Source: an uncultured Prevotellaceae bacterium
GTDB lineage: Bacteria; Bacteroidota; Bacteroidia; Bacteroidales; Bacteroidaceae
Assembly: GCA_946415365.1 (NCBI GenBank)
Contig: CAMKSE010000002.1
Coordinates: 1-64,000 of the forward strand
Direction: 5' to 3'
Length of the DNA: 64,000 nt
The number at the start of each line of letters is the position of its first letter. Position 1 is the stretch's first letter. The notes beneath the pieces were generated by a model. The model saw nothing but the letters and a program-made list of their open reading frames with translations. It did no database searches and was not told the DNA's origin. Of the stretch, positions 34,575 through 43,535 are shown piece after piece. The position numbers and the translations under genes are program-made.

Positions 34575-35622
34575 CCCTCCGCATCGTTTCGAGTTTGGCT
34601 TCGGTCTCCTGCCACTCCAGTTCTTCCGTGCTGTCTTTAAGCAGACCTCCTCCGGCATAGAGGTAACAGCGTTTCCCCTCCATCTTCATACAACGCAACG
34701 ACACATAGAGATGTGTTTCCTCCTCTCCAAGCCATCCCTGGAAGCCACTATAGTACAGACGGGGGGTATGTTCATTATGCGTGATGAAATGGAATGTCTC
34801 ACGCTTTGGCAGTCCACAGACGGCAGGCGTAGGATAAAGTGCCTGTAACAGGTCGCCTAAACGCTCCTTCGAAGGCAGTGTAAACGTAAAGTCACTACGC
34901 AGATGCACCAGATTGGCAGCCCTCACGGAAGACGGTCCCTCTTCGGAGAAATCAGAGGTAAACTGCTCCAAACACTCTGCGATATAGGTGGCCACATAGC
35001 GTTGTTCCTGGATATTTTTTGTTGACCAGTTAACGGTCTCACCCTCCCCCGACAACTGTTCTCCTTCTAAACGTACGGTGCCTGCCAAAGCGATCGTACG
35101 CCAGTCGGCACCATTGCCTTCCAACAGAATCTCAGGACTGGCCGTCAACCAACAGCCACCTTTCTCCGTACACACCAACGAGATAAACATACGTGGATAC
35201 TGTTCGCAGGCCTTGAAGAAGAGTTCCATAGGCGGGATGCTTTCAGACAGTTCCTCCTCTGCACAACGTGCCAGAACAATCTTACGAAAGGTACCCAACT
35301 CCAGTTGGGAATGGAAATTGGCAAAATCCACAGCATAATAATCCCTAAACGCCCTATCTCCCCTAATTTCCCTAATCTCCCTAATTTCCCTAAACACCCT
35401 AACCTCTGTCTCCTGTCTCCTCTCAAGTTCCACCCTCTCCACTTTGTCAGGCCGGATCAGGAGTATCGGATGACCATCGGTTATCTCGAAGGGTGCCATC
35501 ACAAAGCCACATTTGCCGTTGAGTTCTGCGCATGATAATAGCTCCGCAGGCTCACCATCCATCTGCTGAACCATTGTCGCGAACTTACCATACGGCAGAC
35601 GATATACCGCAAATGCTGACAT
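34561..35622 (-). CDS. menF: Isochorismate synthase (MenF-type)
   Basis: The 353-aa chorismate-binding enzyme converts chorismate to isochorismate for menaquinone. The ATG at 35622 is preferred over the GTG one codon earlier; it overlaps the thioesterase stop by one base (TGATG). Chorismate-binding blocks are FRKIVLARCAEEEL, WLTASPEILLEG, LAGTVRLEGEQLSGEGETV, LHQ-like VHLRSDFTFTLPS, LYPTPAVCGLPKRETFHFI, and YYSGFQGWLGEEETHLYVSLRCM-type text. It is short at the N-terminus, as usual in Bacteroidota. Residues 73-93 are an insertion of seven 9-bp repeats (VRVFREIREIREIRGDRAF). Confidence 0.92.
   Translation of the reverse strand: MSAFAVYRLPYGKFATMVQQMDGEPAELLSCAELNGKCGFVMAPFEITDGHPILLIRPDKVERVELERRQETEVRVFREIREIREIRGDRAFRDYYAVDFANFHSQLELGTFRKIVLARCAEEELSESIPPMELFFKACEQYPRMFISLVCTEKGGCWLTASPEILLEGNGADWRTIALAGTVRLEGEQLSGEGETVNWSTKNIQEQRYVATYIAECLEQFTSDFSEEGPSSVRAANLVHLRSDFTFTLPSKERLGDLLQALYPTPAVCGLPKRETFHFITHNEHTPRLYYSGFQGWLGEEETHLYVSLRCMKMEGKRCYLYAGGGLLKDSTEELEWQETEAKLETMRRVISS
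35343..35405. repeat. 9-bp tandem array inside menF
   Basis: Seven units of CCCTAATTT type are in frame on the minus strand as repeated Arg-Glu-Ile. The same unit appears in the gap at 36053-36079. Two further CTGTCTC-like units follow. Confidence 0.9.
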
Positions 35623-36035
35623 CACTTCTTATGACTTATGACGTAGTTAGTAACTCGTACGTTAGAGATGAGGTCACCCTCGCTGTCCTTGATGTCTACA
35701 TTCCACACATGAAGCGTAGTACCCTTGTGCAACATACGGGCATAGGCCGTCACCGTATCACCTTCAGCAACCGCCTTCACATGACTGCCACTGACCTCTA
35801 TACCCACACAGGCACAACCGGGACAGAGGGCTGATGAACCAACCCCTGCCACATTCTCCGCCAATGCCAGTGAGGCACCGCCACTGAGGAACCCGAAGGG
35901 CTGGCGGTTACGCTCGTCGACTTTCATCCGAGCCATACACGTATCGTCCTCAGGAGTGGAGAGGAACTCCATCCCGAGGGCGGTACTCAGGTTAGGGTTT
36001 GCATTGATAATTTCGTTTATCTCTTCTACGTTCAT
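35622..36035 (-). CDS. Hotdog-fold acyl-CoA thioesterase, MenI-like
   Basis: This 137-aa PaaI/YbgC-class hotdog protein has the helix-containing block FGFLSGGASLALAENVAGVGS with the catalytic acidic residue, and the strand pairs GIEVSGSHVKAVAEGD and WNVDIKDSEGDLISNVRVT. In a men cluster such a gene most likely hydrolyses 1,4-dihydroxy-2-naphthoyl-CoA, the MenI step. That role is inferred from position. It overlaps menF by one base, showing tight coupling. Confidence 0.85.
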   Translation of the reverse strand: MNVEEINEIINANPNLSTALGMEFLSTPEDDTCMARMKVDERNRQPFGFLSGGASLALAENVAGVGSSALCPGCACVGIEVSGSHVKAVAEGDTVTAYARMLHKGTTLHVWNVDIKDSEGDLISNVRVTNYVISHKK

Positions 36036-36052
36036 TCTTCAATTCTTAACCT

Positions 36053-36079
36053 CCCTAACATCCCTAATATCCCTAACTT
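36053..36079. repeat. 9-bp tandem array between ROK 1 and the thioesterase gene
   Basis: Three to four units of CCCTAACAT, CCCTAATAT or CCCTAACTT end in the ROK stop codon. The unit is shared with the in-gene array of menF. Confidence 0.8.
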
Positions 36080-37059
36080 CACTTAAACAGCGAATACTCC
36101 GGCACACTCCATGCCAATGCGCTGGCACCCAGCACATCACGTTCCCGGTCATCGAGCTTCGAGAGGAGAATATTGACCTTCCCCTTCATATTCCCGAACA
36201 CATGATCCTCAAACGATTCCGACACCGGTTCCAGCAGCCAATGATCGGCATGAGAGATACCACCCGTCAGAATAATAGCTTCTGGATCAACAATCGATGC
36301 GTAATTAGCCAAGCCGATGCCAAGCATATAGCCTGTACGACGATAGACCTCAATGGCAATCTCGTCACCCTGATCACAACACTCCTTAATCGTACGAGGA
36401 GACAGTTTCTCGAGGTCACGCATCAGCGTGGGTTTGTCGCTCTCGTCCATCAGTTCCTTGGCAGTACGTATAATACCGGCGGCTCCCACATAAGCCTCCA
36501 GACAGCCTGTGTGGCCACAACCGCACAAACGACCGCCTTCAGCTATACAGGTATGGCCGAACTCTCCGGCATAGCCAAAATGTCCCCTATGCTCTGCACC
36601 GGCACTAAAGAAACAACTGCCGATACCTACACCGAGGCTGACGATGATAAAGTTCGACATGCCGTGAGCACTACCGAAGGCGTATTCTCCAAGTGCCGAG
36701 ACGTGGGCGTCATTTGACAAGGCCACGGCCAGTCCCAGACGGTCTCGCAACATGGCTGCCATGGGGATGACTCCCTTCCACGGCAGGTTGGCTGCATTCT
36801 CAATACACCCTGAGACGGAACTTGCACTCGGTGAACTCAAGCCGATAGAGCGTATCTTCTCATAACCACCATTAGCCTCAACGAGTGTAAGAATCTTCTC
36901 ACTGAGGGCTGCCACGAAATTATTAACATCTAAATAGTCTGTCGTAGCAAAAGAATCTTCCGCCAGAATATTGCCACGGATATCTACTATTGCATAGGTG
37001 GTCCTTTCGTTGCTGATATCAACTCCCACCACTTTTGACTTAATGTTGCGACCTATCAT
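36079..37059 (-). CDS. ROK-family protein 1
   Basis: The 326-aa ROK protein (sugar kinase/repressor superfamily) has no N-terminal helix-turn-helix. The nucleotide loop is GVDISNERTTYAIVD rather than the kinase DxGGT form. The catalytic Asp is present (ALSNDAHVSALGE, Asp117), as is the zinc motif with His plus CGCGHTGCLE (about 168-185). Closest roles would be a hexose or aminosugar kinase, but the loop casts doubt. It is one of three tandem paralogues that share the C-terminal EYSLF tail. All are in one strand with the men genes and apparently one promoter. Confidence 0.85.
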   Translation of the reverse strand: MIGRNIKSKVVGVDISNERTTYAIVDIRGNILAEDSFATTDYLDVNNFVAALSEKILTLVEANGGYEKIRSIGLSSPSASSVSGCIENAANLPWKGVIPMAAMLRDRLGLAVALSNDAHVSALGEYAFGSAHGMSNFIIVSLGVGIGSCFFSAGAEHRGHFGYAGEFGHTCIAEGGRLCGCGHTGCLEAYVGAAGIIRTAKELMDESDKPTLMRDLEKLSPRTIKECCDQGDEIAIEVYRRTGYMLGIGLANYASIVDPEAIILTGGISHADHWLLEPVSESFEDHVFGNMKGKVNILLSKLDDRERDVLGASALAWSVPEYSLFK

Positions 37060-37066
37060 GATAGTC

Positions 37067-37102
37067 CTATAACTTCTATAACTTCTTTAACTTCCTTAAA
37101 TT
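37067..37102. repeat. 9-bp tandem array between ROK 2 and ROK 1
   Basis: Four units of CTATAACTT type, the last degenerate, fill the 42-bp gap and reach the ROK 2 stop codon. Confidence 0.8.
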
Positions 37103-38085
37103 CACTTAAACAAGGAATATTCCTTCACGTCCCAGGCCAAAGCACTGGCTCCCAACACATCACGCTCACCCTCTTTGAGGATAGAGACGAGCAGGCGGGT
37201 CTCTCCCTGGATATTATGGAACACATGCTCCTCAAATGATTTGCGCATCGGCTTCAGCAACCATTTCCCGGCCTGCATCATATCGCCAGTGAGGATGATG
37301 GCCTCAGGATTCAGGACAGACGCATAGTTGGCCAGTCCTATTCCAAGCATAAAGCCTACACGCCGGATAGCTTCAATAGCGATCTGGTCTCCCTGGTCAC
37401 AATAATAGGTTACCGTCTGGACACTGATGTCCTTGAGGTCTCTCAATGCCGACGGCGCCCCCTCTGCAAGGAGCTCTTCCACTGTTTTGACAAGGCCCTT
37501 GTCTGAGCAATAGGTCTCCAAACACCCTCTGCGCCCACAACCACATTGACGGCCATCGACTTCCACGCATGAATGTCCGACCTCACCGGCAAAACCATTC
37601 ACGCCAAGATGAGGCTTGCCGTCCATGAATATACAACTGCCCAGTCCTCCGTGACTGATGGATACAACCACAAAGTCCTTCAGGCCATGTGCACTGCCGA
37701 AAGCTTTCTCGCCAAGTGCCGTGACATGGGCATCGTTGGCAAGAGCCACGGCCAGTCCAAGACGGTCACGAAGCATTGCGGCCAACGGCACTACGCCCTT
37801 CCATGGCATATTGGCTGCGTTTTCAATACAACCCGTCAGGAAGTTGGCACTCGGCGCACTGATACCCACTGAGCGCACCTTTTCATAGCCGCCGTTCTCT
37901 TCCACCAACACAAGTATTTTCTCACTTAAGGCACTGGCATAATCCGATATCTCAGGATAATCCATTGTATTAAAATAGTCCGTCGCGATAATCTCGCCAC
38001 GTATATCTACCAATGCATATGTAGTCTTAACCTCACGAATGTCGACACCGACGACCCGAGTTTTAATCTGATCTAACGATTCCAT
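37102..38085 (-). CDS. ROK-family protein 2
   Basis: This 327-aa paralogue of the neighbours has GVDIREVKTTYALVD in place of the DxGGT loop. The catalytic Asp is kept in ALANDAHVTALGE, and the zinc site is HSCVEVDGRQCGCGRRGCLE. Its second phosphate loop reads SISHGGLGSC, which differs from the usual GTGxGxG form. It has no DNA-binding domain. It is probably a sugar-binding or kinase protein; function not assigned. Confidence 0.85.
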   Translation of the reverse strand: MESLDQIKTRVVGVDIREVKTTYALVDIRGEIIATDYFNTMDYPEISDYASALSEKILVLVEENGGYEKVRSVGISAPSANFLTGCIENAANMPWKGVVPLAAMLRDRLGLAVALANDAHVTALGEKAFGSAHGLKDFVVVSISHGGLGSCIFMDGKPHLGVNGFAGEVGHSCVEVDGRQCGCGRRGCLETYCSDKGLVKTVEELLAEGAPSALRDLKDISVQTVTYYCDQGDQIAIEAIRRVGFMLGIGLANYASVLNPEAIILTGDMMQAGKWLLKPMRKSFEEHVFHNIQGETRLLVSILKEGERDVLGASALAWDVKEYSLFK

Positions 38086-38090
38086 AATAA

Positions 38091-38131
38091 TAAACTGTAA
38101 ATCGTAAACTATAAACTGTAAGCTATATAAA
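38091..38131. repeat. Degenerate 9-10-bp repeats between ROK 3 and ROK 2
   Basis: Repeated ATAAACTGTAA-type words fill the 37-bp gap and run over the ROK 3 stop. They are more degenerate than the other arrays. Confidence 0.5.
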
Positions 38132-39103
38132 CAGAGAGTATTCCTTCACCTCCCAGGCCAGCACACTCGCGCCCAGGATGTTACGCTCTCCCTCGTCCAG
38201 GTCAGAAGTCAGGAATTTCACCTTACCCTGGATATTATGGAACACATGTTCCTCGAAGGCTTTCTTTGCGGGTTCCATCAGCCACTTACCAGCCCTGGTG
38301 ATTCCGCCAGTGAAGATGATGGCCTCAGGATCAATCACAGAGGCATAGTTGGCAAGTCCAAAACCCAGATATTCACCCGTGCGACGGAATGTCTCTATGG
38401 CCATTGCGTCACCCTCTTCACACAGTTCCGCTATCGCCCTCGGTGTCAACTTCGGCAAACGACGCATCTTGGTAACCTCGCCCGACTCTGCCATCACCTC
38501 ACGGGCCGTACGGATAATGCCCTTCGTGGCCGTATAGGCTTCCAGACAGCCTTTATTGCCACAGCCACACAGACGGCCGTCGTGCACCACACACGTATGA
38601 CCGATCTCTCCGGCATAGCCTTCTGAGCCCAGCTTGACACCACCATCGGTAAATATACAACTGCCCAATCCAGAGCCCAGCGTGATGATGATGAAGTCAC
38701 GCATGCCATGTGCACAGCCGAAAGCATGCTCTCCCAAAGCCACTACATGGGAATTGTTGGCAACGGCCACGGCGAGTCCCAGTCTGTCACGCAACAAGGC
38801 CGACAACGGGATAACCCCTTTCCAAGGGAAATTGGGAGAATTGACAATGCTACCTGTCATGAAGTTTGCACTTGGAGCACTGATACCCACAGAACGGATG
38901 GTCTCTAAAGCGCCATTGGCTTCAATCAGCTTCATAATACCATCACTCAATGCGGAAATGAAAGCCCCAATCTCTGGATAATCTTCTGTGGGGAAACTGT
39001 CCTTTGCCAATACATTACCTCTTATATCTACAATAGCATAAGAAGTTGCATCCAGACTGATATCCACACCCACAACTCTCTTCTTAACCAATCCTTGATC
39101 CAT
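38123..39103 (-). CDS. ROK-family protein 3, catalytic Asp replaced
   Basis: The 326-aa protein starts at ATG 39103; two codons further up would need TTG. It is alike in length and layout to the other two. The loop is GVDISLDATSYAIVD and the zinc site HTCVVHDGRLCGCGNKGCLE. At the catalytic position it reads AVANNSHVVALGE: the Asp of the kinase motif is Asn117. In ROK kinases this Asp is the general base, so the protein is probably catalytically dead and may sense a sugar or regulate its sisters. It is first in the operon ROK3-ROK2-ROK1-menI-menF-menD. Confidence 0.87.
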   Translation of the reverse strand: MDQGLVKKRVVGVDISLDATSYAIVDIRGNVLAKDSFPTEDYPEIGAFISALSDGIMKLIEANGALETIRSVGISAPSANFMTGSIVNSPNFPWKGVIPLSALLRDRLGLAVAVANNSHVVALGEHAFGCAHGMRDFIIITLGSGLGSCIFTDGGVKLGSEGYAGEIGHTCVVHDGRLCGCGNKGCLEAYTATKGIIRTAREVMAESGEVTKMRRLPKLTPRAIAELCEEGDAMAIETFRRTGEYLGFGLANYASVIDPEAIIFTGGITRAGKWLMEPAKKAFEEHVFHNIQGKVKFLTSDLDEGERNILGASVLAWEVKEYSLFI

Positions 39104-39129
39104 AATCAAATACTTTAGTTATTCTGCCA

Positions 39130-39161
39130 CAAATGTAGAAAGATTTTTATAAACGACAAAA
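39130..39161 (-). promoter_or_regulatory. Promoter of the ROK-men operon
   Basis: On the minus strand TTTTG (39157-39161) and TACATTTG (39130-39137) are separated by 19 bp. The predicted transcript start lies about 20 bp before the first start codon. Confidence 0.7.
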
Positions 39162-39221
39162 CTTTTCGTAAATTTTTTGCAAATATTTACCCTATGATGT
39201 ACTTTTTTCGGGATATTTTCG

Positions 39222-39229
39222 TATCTTTG
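39222..39229 (+). promoter_or_regulatory. -7 element (TATCTTTG) for lysS
   Basis: TATCTTTG lies 34 bp before the lysS start. The -33 region is T-rich (39203-39208) without a clear TTG. Confidence 0.6.
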
Positions 39230-39263
39230 CACCCAAATAAAGGAAAAATATTCGAATATTAAG

Positions 39264-40991
39264 ATGAACATTTTAGAATTAAGCGAACAAGAAATCGGCA
39301 GACGACAGAGTCTGCAGGAACTGCGCAGCATGGGTATCGACCCCTATCCTGCCGCAGAATATCCCACCGACGCATTCAGTACCGACATCAAGGAAAACTT
39401 TAAGGACGACGAGGAGCGCGAGGTCTCGATAGCAGGCCGTATGATGAGCCGCCGCGTGATGGGAAAGGCCAGTTTTGCAGAGCTGCAAGACTCCAAGGGT
39501 CGCATTCAGGTCTATATCACCCGTGACGACATCTGTCCTGGCGAAGACAAAGGACTATATAATAATGTATTCAAGCGCCTGCTCGACATCGGCGACTTTA
39601 TTGGTGTCAAGGGTAAGGTGTTCCGCACCCAGACGGGAGAAATCAGTGTCCACGCCAAGGAACTGACTTTGCTGAGCAAGAGCCTGAAGCCCCTGCCCAT
39701 CGTGAAGTATAAGGACGGCGTGGCCTACGACAAGTTCGATGACCCTGAGCTGCGCTACCGTCAGCGCTATGTCGACCTCGTGGTGAACGAGGGCGTGAAG
39801 GATACCTTCCTGCAGCGTGCAACCGTCATCCGGACGCTCCGCAAAGTGCTGGATGATGCTGGTTACACCGAAGTAGAGACCCCCACCCTTCAGATGATTG
39901 CCGGCGGTGCCACGGCCCGTCCGTTCATCACCCACTTCAATGCTTTGGATCAGGACATGTACATGCGTATCGCCACCGAGCTCTACCTGAAGCGTCTCAT
40001 CGTGGGCGGCTTTGAGGGTGTATACGAGATAGGTAAGAACTTCCGCAACGAGGGCATGGACCGCAACCACAACCCGGAGTTCACCTGTATGGAGCTCTAT
40101 GTGCAGTATAAGGACTACAACTGGATGATGTCGTTCACGGAGAAACTGCTCGAGACCATCTGTATCGCCGTCAACGGCTCCACGGAGCGCGAGATCGACG
40201 GCAACATCGTTTCGTTCAAGGCCCCCTACCGCCGTCTGCCAATCCTGGATGCCATCAAGGAGAAGACGGGCTTCGACTGTGACGGCAAGACCGAGGACGA
40301 GATTCGTGCCTTCTGTCTTTCGAAGGGCATGGACATCGACGATACCATGGGCAAGGGCAAGCTCATCGACGAGCTCTTCGGAGAGTTCTGCGAGGGCACC
40401 TTCATCCAGCCCACCTTCATCACCGACTATCCTGTAGAGATGTCGCCCCTGACAAAGATGCACCGCTCAAAGCCCGGACTCACCGAACGCTTCGAGCTGA
40501 TGGTCAACGGCAAGGAGCTGGCCAACGCCTACTCCGAGCTCAACGATCCCATCGACCAGGAGGAGCGTTTCATTGAACAGATGAAATTAGCTGACAAGGG
40601 TGACGACGAGGCTATGATCATTGATCAGGACTTCCTCCGTGCCCTGCAGTACGGCATGCCTCCCACCTCCGGTATCGGCATCGGTATCGACCGTCTGGTG
40701 ATGCTCATGACGGGCAAGACCTTCATCCAGGAAGTGCTCTTCTTCCCGCAGATGAAGCCAGAGAAGAAGATCCCACAGTCCACGCCCGCCGAATGGGCTG
40801 CCATCGGTGTCTCCGAAGACTGGGTTCCCGTACTCCGCAAAGCCGGTTTCAACCTTGTCTCTAACATCAAAGACGAGAAGCCGCAAGGACTCCAGCAGAA
40901 GATTGGCGACATCGTGAAGAAGTACAAGCTCGACCTCCAGAAGCCCTCCGTCGACGAGGTCCAGCAGTGGATAGACAAAGTAACGGAGTAA
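39264..40991 (+). CDS. lysS: Class II lysyl-tRNA synthetase
   Basis: The 575-aa enzyme charges tRNA-Lys. The OB-fold anticodon domain is at about 55-165 (VSIAGRMMSRRVMGKASFAEL). The catalytic core has motif 1 near VETPTLQMIAGGATARPF, motif 2 FRNEGMDRNHNPEFTCMELY, and motif 3 SGIGIGIDRLVMLMTG. The C-terminal tail after about 500 is the extension normal for Bacteroidota. It heads lysS-gpsA-pgi-HAD on the plus strand. Nothing is odd in the coding sequence. Confidence 0.98.
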   Translation: MNILELSEQEIGRRQSLQELRSMGIDPYPAAEYPTDAFSTDIKENFKDDEEREVSIAGRMMSRRVMGKASFAELQDSKGRIQVYITRDDICPGEDKGLYNNVFKRLLDIGDFIGVKGKVFRTQTGEISVHAKELTLLSKSLKPLPIVKYKDGVAYDKFDDPELRYRQRYVDLVVNEGVKDTFLQRATVIRTLRKVLDDAGYTEVETPTLQMIAGGATARPFITHFNALDQDMYMRIATELYLKRLIVGGFEGVYEIGKNFRNEGMDRNHNPEFTCMELYVQYKDYNWMMSFTEKLLETICIAVNGSTEREIDGNIVSFKAPYRRLPILDAIKEKTGFDCDGKTEDEIRAFCLSKGMDIDDTMGKGKLIDELFGEFCEGTFIQPTFITDYPVEMSPLTKMHRSKPGLTERFELMVNGKELANAYSELNDPIDQEERFIEQMKLADKGDDEAMIIDQDFLRALQYGMPPTSGIGIGIDRLVMLMTGKTFIQEVLFFPQMKPEKKIPQSTPAEWAAIGVSEDWVPVLRKAGFNLVSNIKDEKPQGLQQKIGDIVKKYKLDLQKPSVDEVQQWIDKVTE

Positions 40992-41120
40992 AGACATAGT
41001 AATAGTTTTAAGACATAGTAACAAATTAACATAAGCTACGCAAAAACATTTATGATGAAAAAAAGTTATTATGTTACTCTGTCTTAAAAAAAGATACTCA
41101 GTCTTAAAAAAGGAGTTATT
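40991..41120 (+). other. Repeat-rich leader between lysS and gpsA
   Basis: A 17-bp inverted repeat with one mismatch (41006-41022 with 41073-41089, 50-nt loop) overlaps direct repeats. AAGACATAGTAA occurs twice, CTCAGTCTTAAAAAA-type words twice, and AGTTATTATGT at 41064 and again at 41114, covering the gpsA start. A strong Shine-Dalgarno (AGGAG) precedes gpsA, unusual here. It could be an attenuator or a translational switch. Confidence 0.6.
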
Positions 41121-42116
41121 ATGTACGACGTTGGTAAGATAGCGATTATCGGTGGAGGTAGCTGGGCAACGGCCATAGCCAAGATCGTGGTGAGTCACAC
41201 CCACCACATCGGATGGTATATGCGCCGCGACGACCGTATCGACGACTTCCGCCGCATGGGACATAATCCCGCCTATCTCACCAGCGTACATTTCAATATT
41301 GACGAGATCCATTTCGACAGCGATCTGAACCGCATCGCCCAGCAGTACAACACACTGGTCTTCGTCACGCCGTCACCCTATCTGAAGAGTCACCTGAAGA
41401 AACTCAAGACACGTCTCCGTGACAAATTCGTCATCACTGCCATCAAGGGAATCGTGCCCGACGAAAACCTCGTCTGCTCGGAATACTTCCATCAGGTGTT
41501 TGACGTGCCTTACGACAACCTGGCCTGTATCGGAGGTCCTTCCCATGCTGAGGAGGTGGCGCTCGAACGCCTCTCCTACCTCACCGTGGGCTGTGCCGAC
41601 CGTGAGAAGGCACAGGCTTTCTGCGACGTGCTCTCCAGCGATTTCATCAAGACGAAGACCTCTTCCGACGTGGTGGGTATCGAGTACTCGTCTGTGCTGA
41701 AGAACGTCTATGCCATTGCCGCCGGCATCTGCAGCGGTCTGAAATACGGTGACAATTTCCAGGCAGTGCTCATGGCCAACGCCGTACAGGAGATGAACCG
41801 TTTCCTCACTGCCGTCTATCCCTTGGACCGCAACATCTACGACAGTGTCTACCTCGGTGACCTGCTCGTCACCGGCTACTCGAATTTCTCGCGCAACCGC
41901 ACCTTCGGCACGATGATCGGCAAGGGCTACAGCGTGAAGTCCGCCCAGATTGAGATGGAGATGATTGCCGAGGGCTACTTCGGCACGAAATGCATGAAGG
42001 AGATCAACCGCCACTGCCACGTCAACATGCCCATCCTCGATGCCGTATATAATATATTGTACGAGCGCATCAGTCCGCAGATTGAGATTAAACTATTAAC
42101 AGATTCGTTCAGATAA
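41121..42116 (+). CDS. gpsA: NAD(P)-dependent glycerol-3-phosphate dehydrogenase
   Basis: This 331-aa cytosolic enzyme reduces dihydroxyacetone phosphate to glycerol 3-phosphate for phospholipids. It has the N-terminal Rossmann loop [13 protein letters not shown], the [10 protein letters not shown] block, the substrate/NAD motif [14 protein letters not shown], and the catalytic Lys in [18 protein letters not shown]. It ends 16 bp before pgi. The start has an AGGAG ribosome site. Confidence 0.95.
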   Translation: MYDVGKIAIIGGGSWATAIAKIVVSHTHHIGWYMRRDDRIDDFRRMGHNPAYLTSVHFNIDEIHFDSDLNRIAQQYNTLVFVTPSPYLKSHLKKLKTRLRDKFVITAIKGIVPDENLVCSEYFHQVFDVPYDNLACIGGPSHAEEVALERLSYLTVGCADREKAQAFCDVLSSDFIKTKTSSDVVGIEYSSVLKNVYAIAAGICSGLKYGDNFQAVLMANAVQEMNRFLTAVYPLDRNIYDSVYLGDLLVTGYSNFSRNRTFGTMIGKGYSVKSAQIEMEMIAEGYFGTKCMKEINRHCHVNMPILDAVYNILYERISPQIEIKLLTDSFR

Positions 42117-42132
42117 AAAACAAACAGATTCT

Positions 42133-43488
42133 ATGAGCAACATCAAATTAGACATCACAAAGGCTGCTTGCTTCCTGGAGGCAGGCGCAGTAGAGGCTTT
42201 TGAGCCGAAAGTTAAAGCCGCCCAGCAGGCACTTGAGGACGGCACTTGTCCCGGTAATGATTTCCTCGGATGGCTCCATCTGCCATCAAGTATCACGCCT
42301 CAGTTCCTCGATGAGCTACAGGCATGTGCCAATACCCTGAGAGCCAACTGCGAGGCCATCGTCGTGGCCGGCATCGGTGGAAGCTATCTCGGTGCCCGTG
42401 CGGTGATTGAGGCCCTGAGCAACTCGTTCGCATGGCTCGTGGCCGATAAGAAGAACCCCACCATCCTCTTCGCAGGCAACAATATCGGTGAGGATTACCT
42501 CTTTGAACTCACCGAGTACCTGAAGGACAAGAAGTTCGGTGTGATCAACATCTCGAAGTCGGGTACCACCACCGAGACCGCCCTGACGTTCCGTCTGCTG
42601 AAGAAGCAGTGTGAGGCCCAGCGCGGTAAGGAGGAGGCTAAGAAGGTCATCGTGGCCATCACCGACGCCAAGCGCGGTGCTGCACGTACCTGTGCCGACA
42701 AGGAAGGCTACACCTCATTCATCATCCCCGATAACGTTGGCGGACGCTTCTCAGTGCTCACACCGGTAGGTCTGCTGCCCATCGCCTGTGCCGGCTTCGA
42801 CATCAAGGAGCTCGTAGGCGGTGCCCAAGATATGGAGAAGGCCTGCGCCCCCGGCGTGCCCTTCGCAGAGAACCCCGCAGCCCAGTATGCTGCCGTACGC
42901 AACGGCCTCTACCAGAGCGGCAAGAAGATTGAGATCATGGTGAACTTCCAGCCGAAGCTCCACTTCATGAGCGAGTGGTGGAAGCAGCTCTACGGTGAGT
43001 CAGAGGGTAAGGACAAGAAGGGTATCTTCCCCGCCTCTGTCGACTTCACCACCGACCTCCACTCCATGGGACAGTGGATCCAGGACGGCGAGCGCACCAT
43101 CTTCGAGACCGTCATCAGCGTAGAGGAGCCCGAGAAGAAGCTGCTGTTCCCCGAGGACGAAGAGAACCTCGACGGTCTGAACTTCCTCGCCGGCAAGCGC
43201 GTGGACGAGGTGAACAAGATGGCAGAGCTCGGCACCCGTCTGGCTCATGTCGACGGTGGCGTGCCCAACATCCGCATCACCATGCCGCGCCTCAATGAGC
43301 GCTACCTCGGACAGCTCATCTACTTCTTCGAGATCGGCTGTGGCATCAGCGGTAACGTGCTCGGCGTGAACCCCTTCAACCAGCCCGGTGTGGAGGCTTA
43401 CAAGAAGAACATGTTCGCCCTGCTCGACAAGCCCGGCTACGAGGCAGACTCGAAGGCGATCAAAGAGCGCCTGGCGAAAGAATCCTAG
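42133..43488 (+). CDS. pgi: Glucose-6-phosphate isomerase
   Basis: The 451-aa isomerase interconverts glucose 6-phosphate and fructose 6-phosphate. It has the short form typical of Bacteroidota and Firmicutes. Sugar-phosphate sites are [42 protein letters not shown] and the C-terminal [16 protein letters not shown] with the ring-opening or proton-transfer residues nearby. It is co-directional with gpsA and followed by an ACTAGT repeat array. Confidence 0.97.
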   Translation: MSNIKLDITKAACFLEAGAVEAFEPKVKAAQQALEDGTCPGNDFLGWLHLPSSITPQFLDELQACANTLRANCEAIVVAGIGGSYLGARAVIEALSNSFAWLVADKKNPTILFAGNNIGEDYLFELTEYLKDKKFGVINISKSGTTTETALTFRLLKKQCEAQRGKEEAKKVIVAITDAKRGAARTCADKEGYTSFIIPDNVGGRFSVLTPVGLLPIACAGFDIKELVGGAQDMEKACAPGVPFAENPAAQYAAVRNGLYQSGKKIEIMVNFQPKLHFMSEWWKQLYGESEGKDKKGIFPASVDFTTDLHSMGQWIQDGERTIFETVISVEEPEKKLLFPEDEENLDGLNFLAGKRVDEVNKMAELGTRLAHVDGGVPNIRITMPRLNERYLGQLIYFFEIGCGISGNVLGVNPFNQPGVEAYKKNMFALLDKPGYEADSKAIKERLAKES

Positions 43489-43490
43489 TA

Positions 43491-43535
43491 AACTAGTTCA
43501 ACTAGTTCGACTAGTATAACTAGTATCACTAGTAT
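43491..43535. repeat. 9-bp tandem array with ACTAGT cores, pgi-HAD junction
   Basis: Five contiguous units of AACTAGTTC, GACTAGTAT, AACTAGTAT or CACTAGTAT run from 2 bp after the pgi stop into the HAD start codon; the A and T of ATG are the last two bases of the array. Each unit holds the palindrome ACTAGT. Confidence 0.92.

Noticed and set aside
43491..43535. Intrinsic terminator between pgi and the HAD gene
   Set aside because: The ACTAGT palindromes are only 6 bp, repeated, and not followed by a T tract; the sequence is better described as a tandem array.
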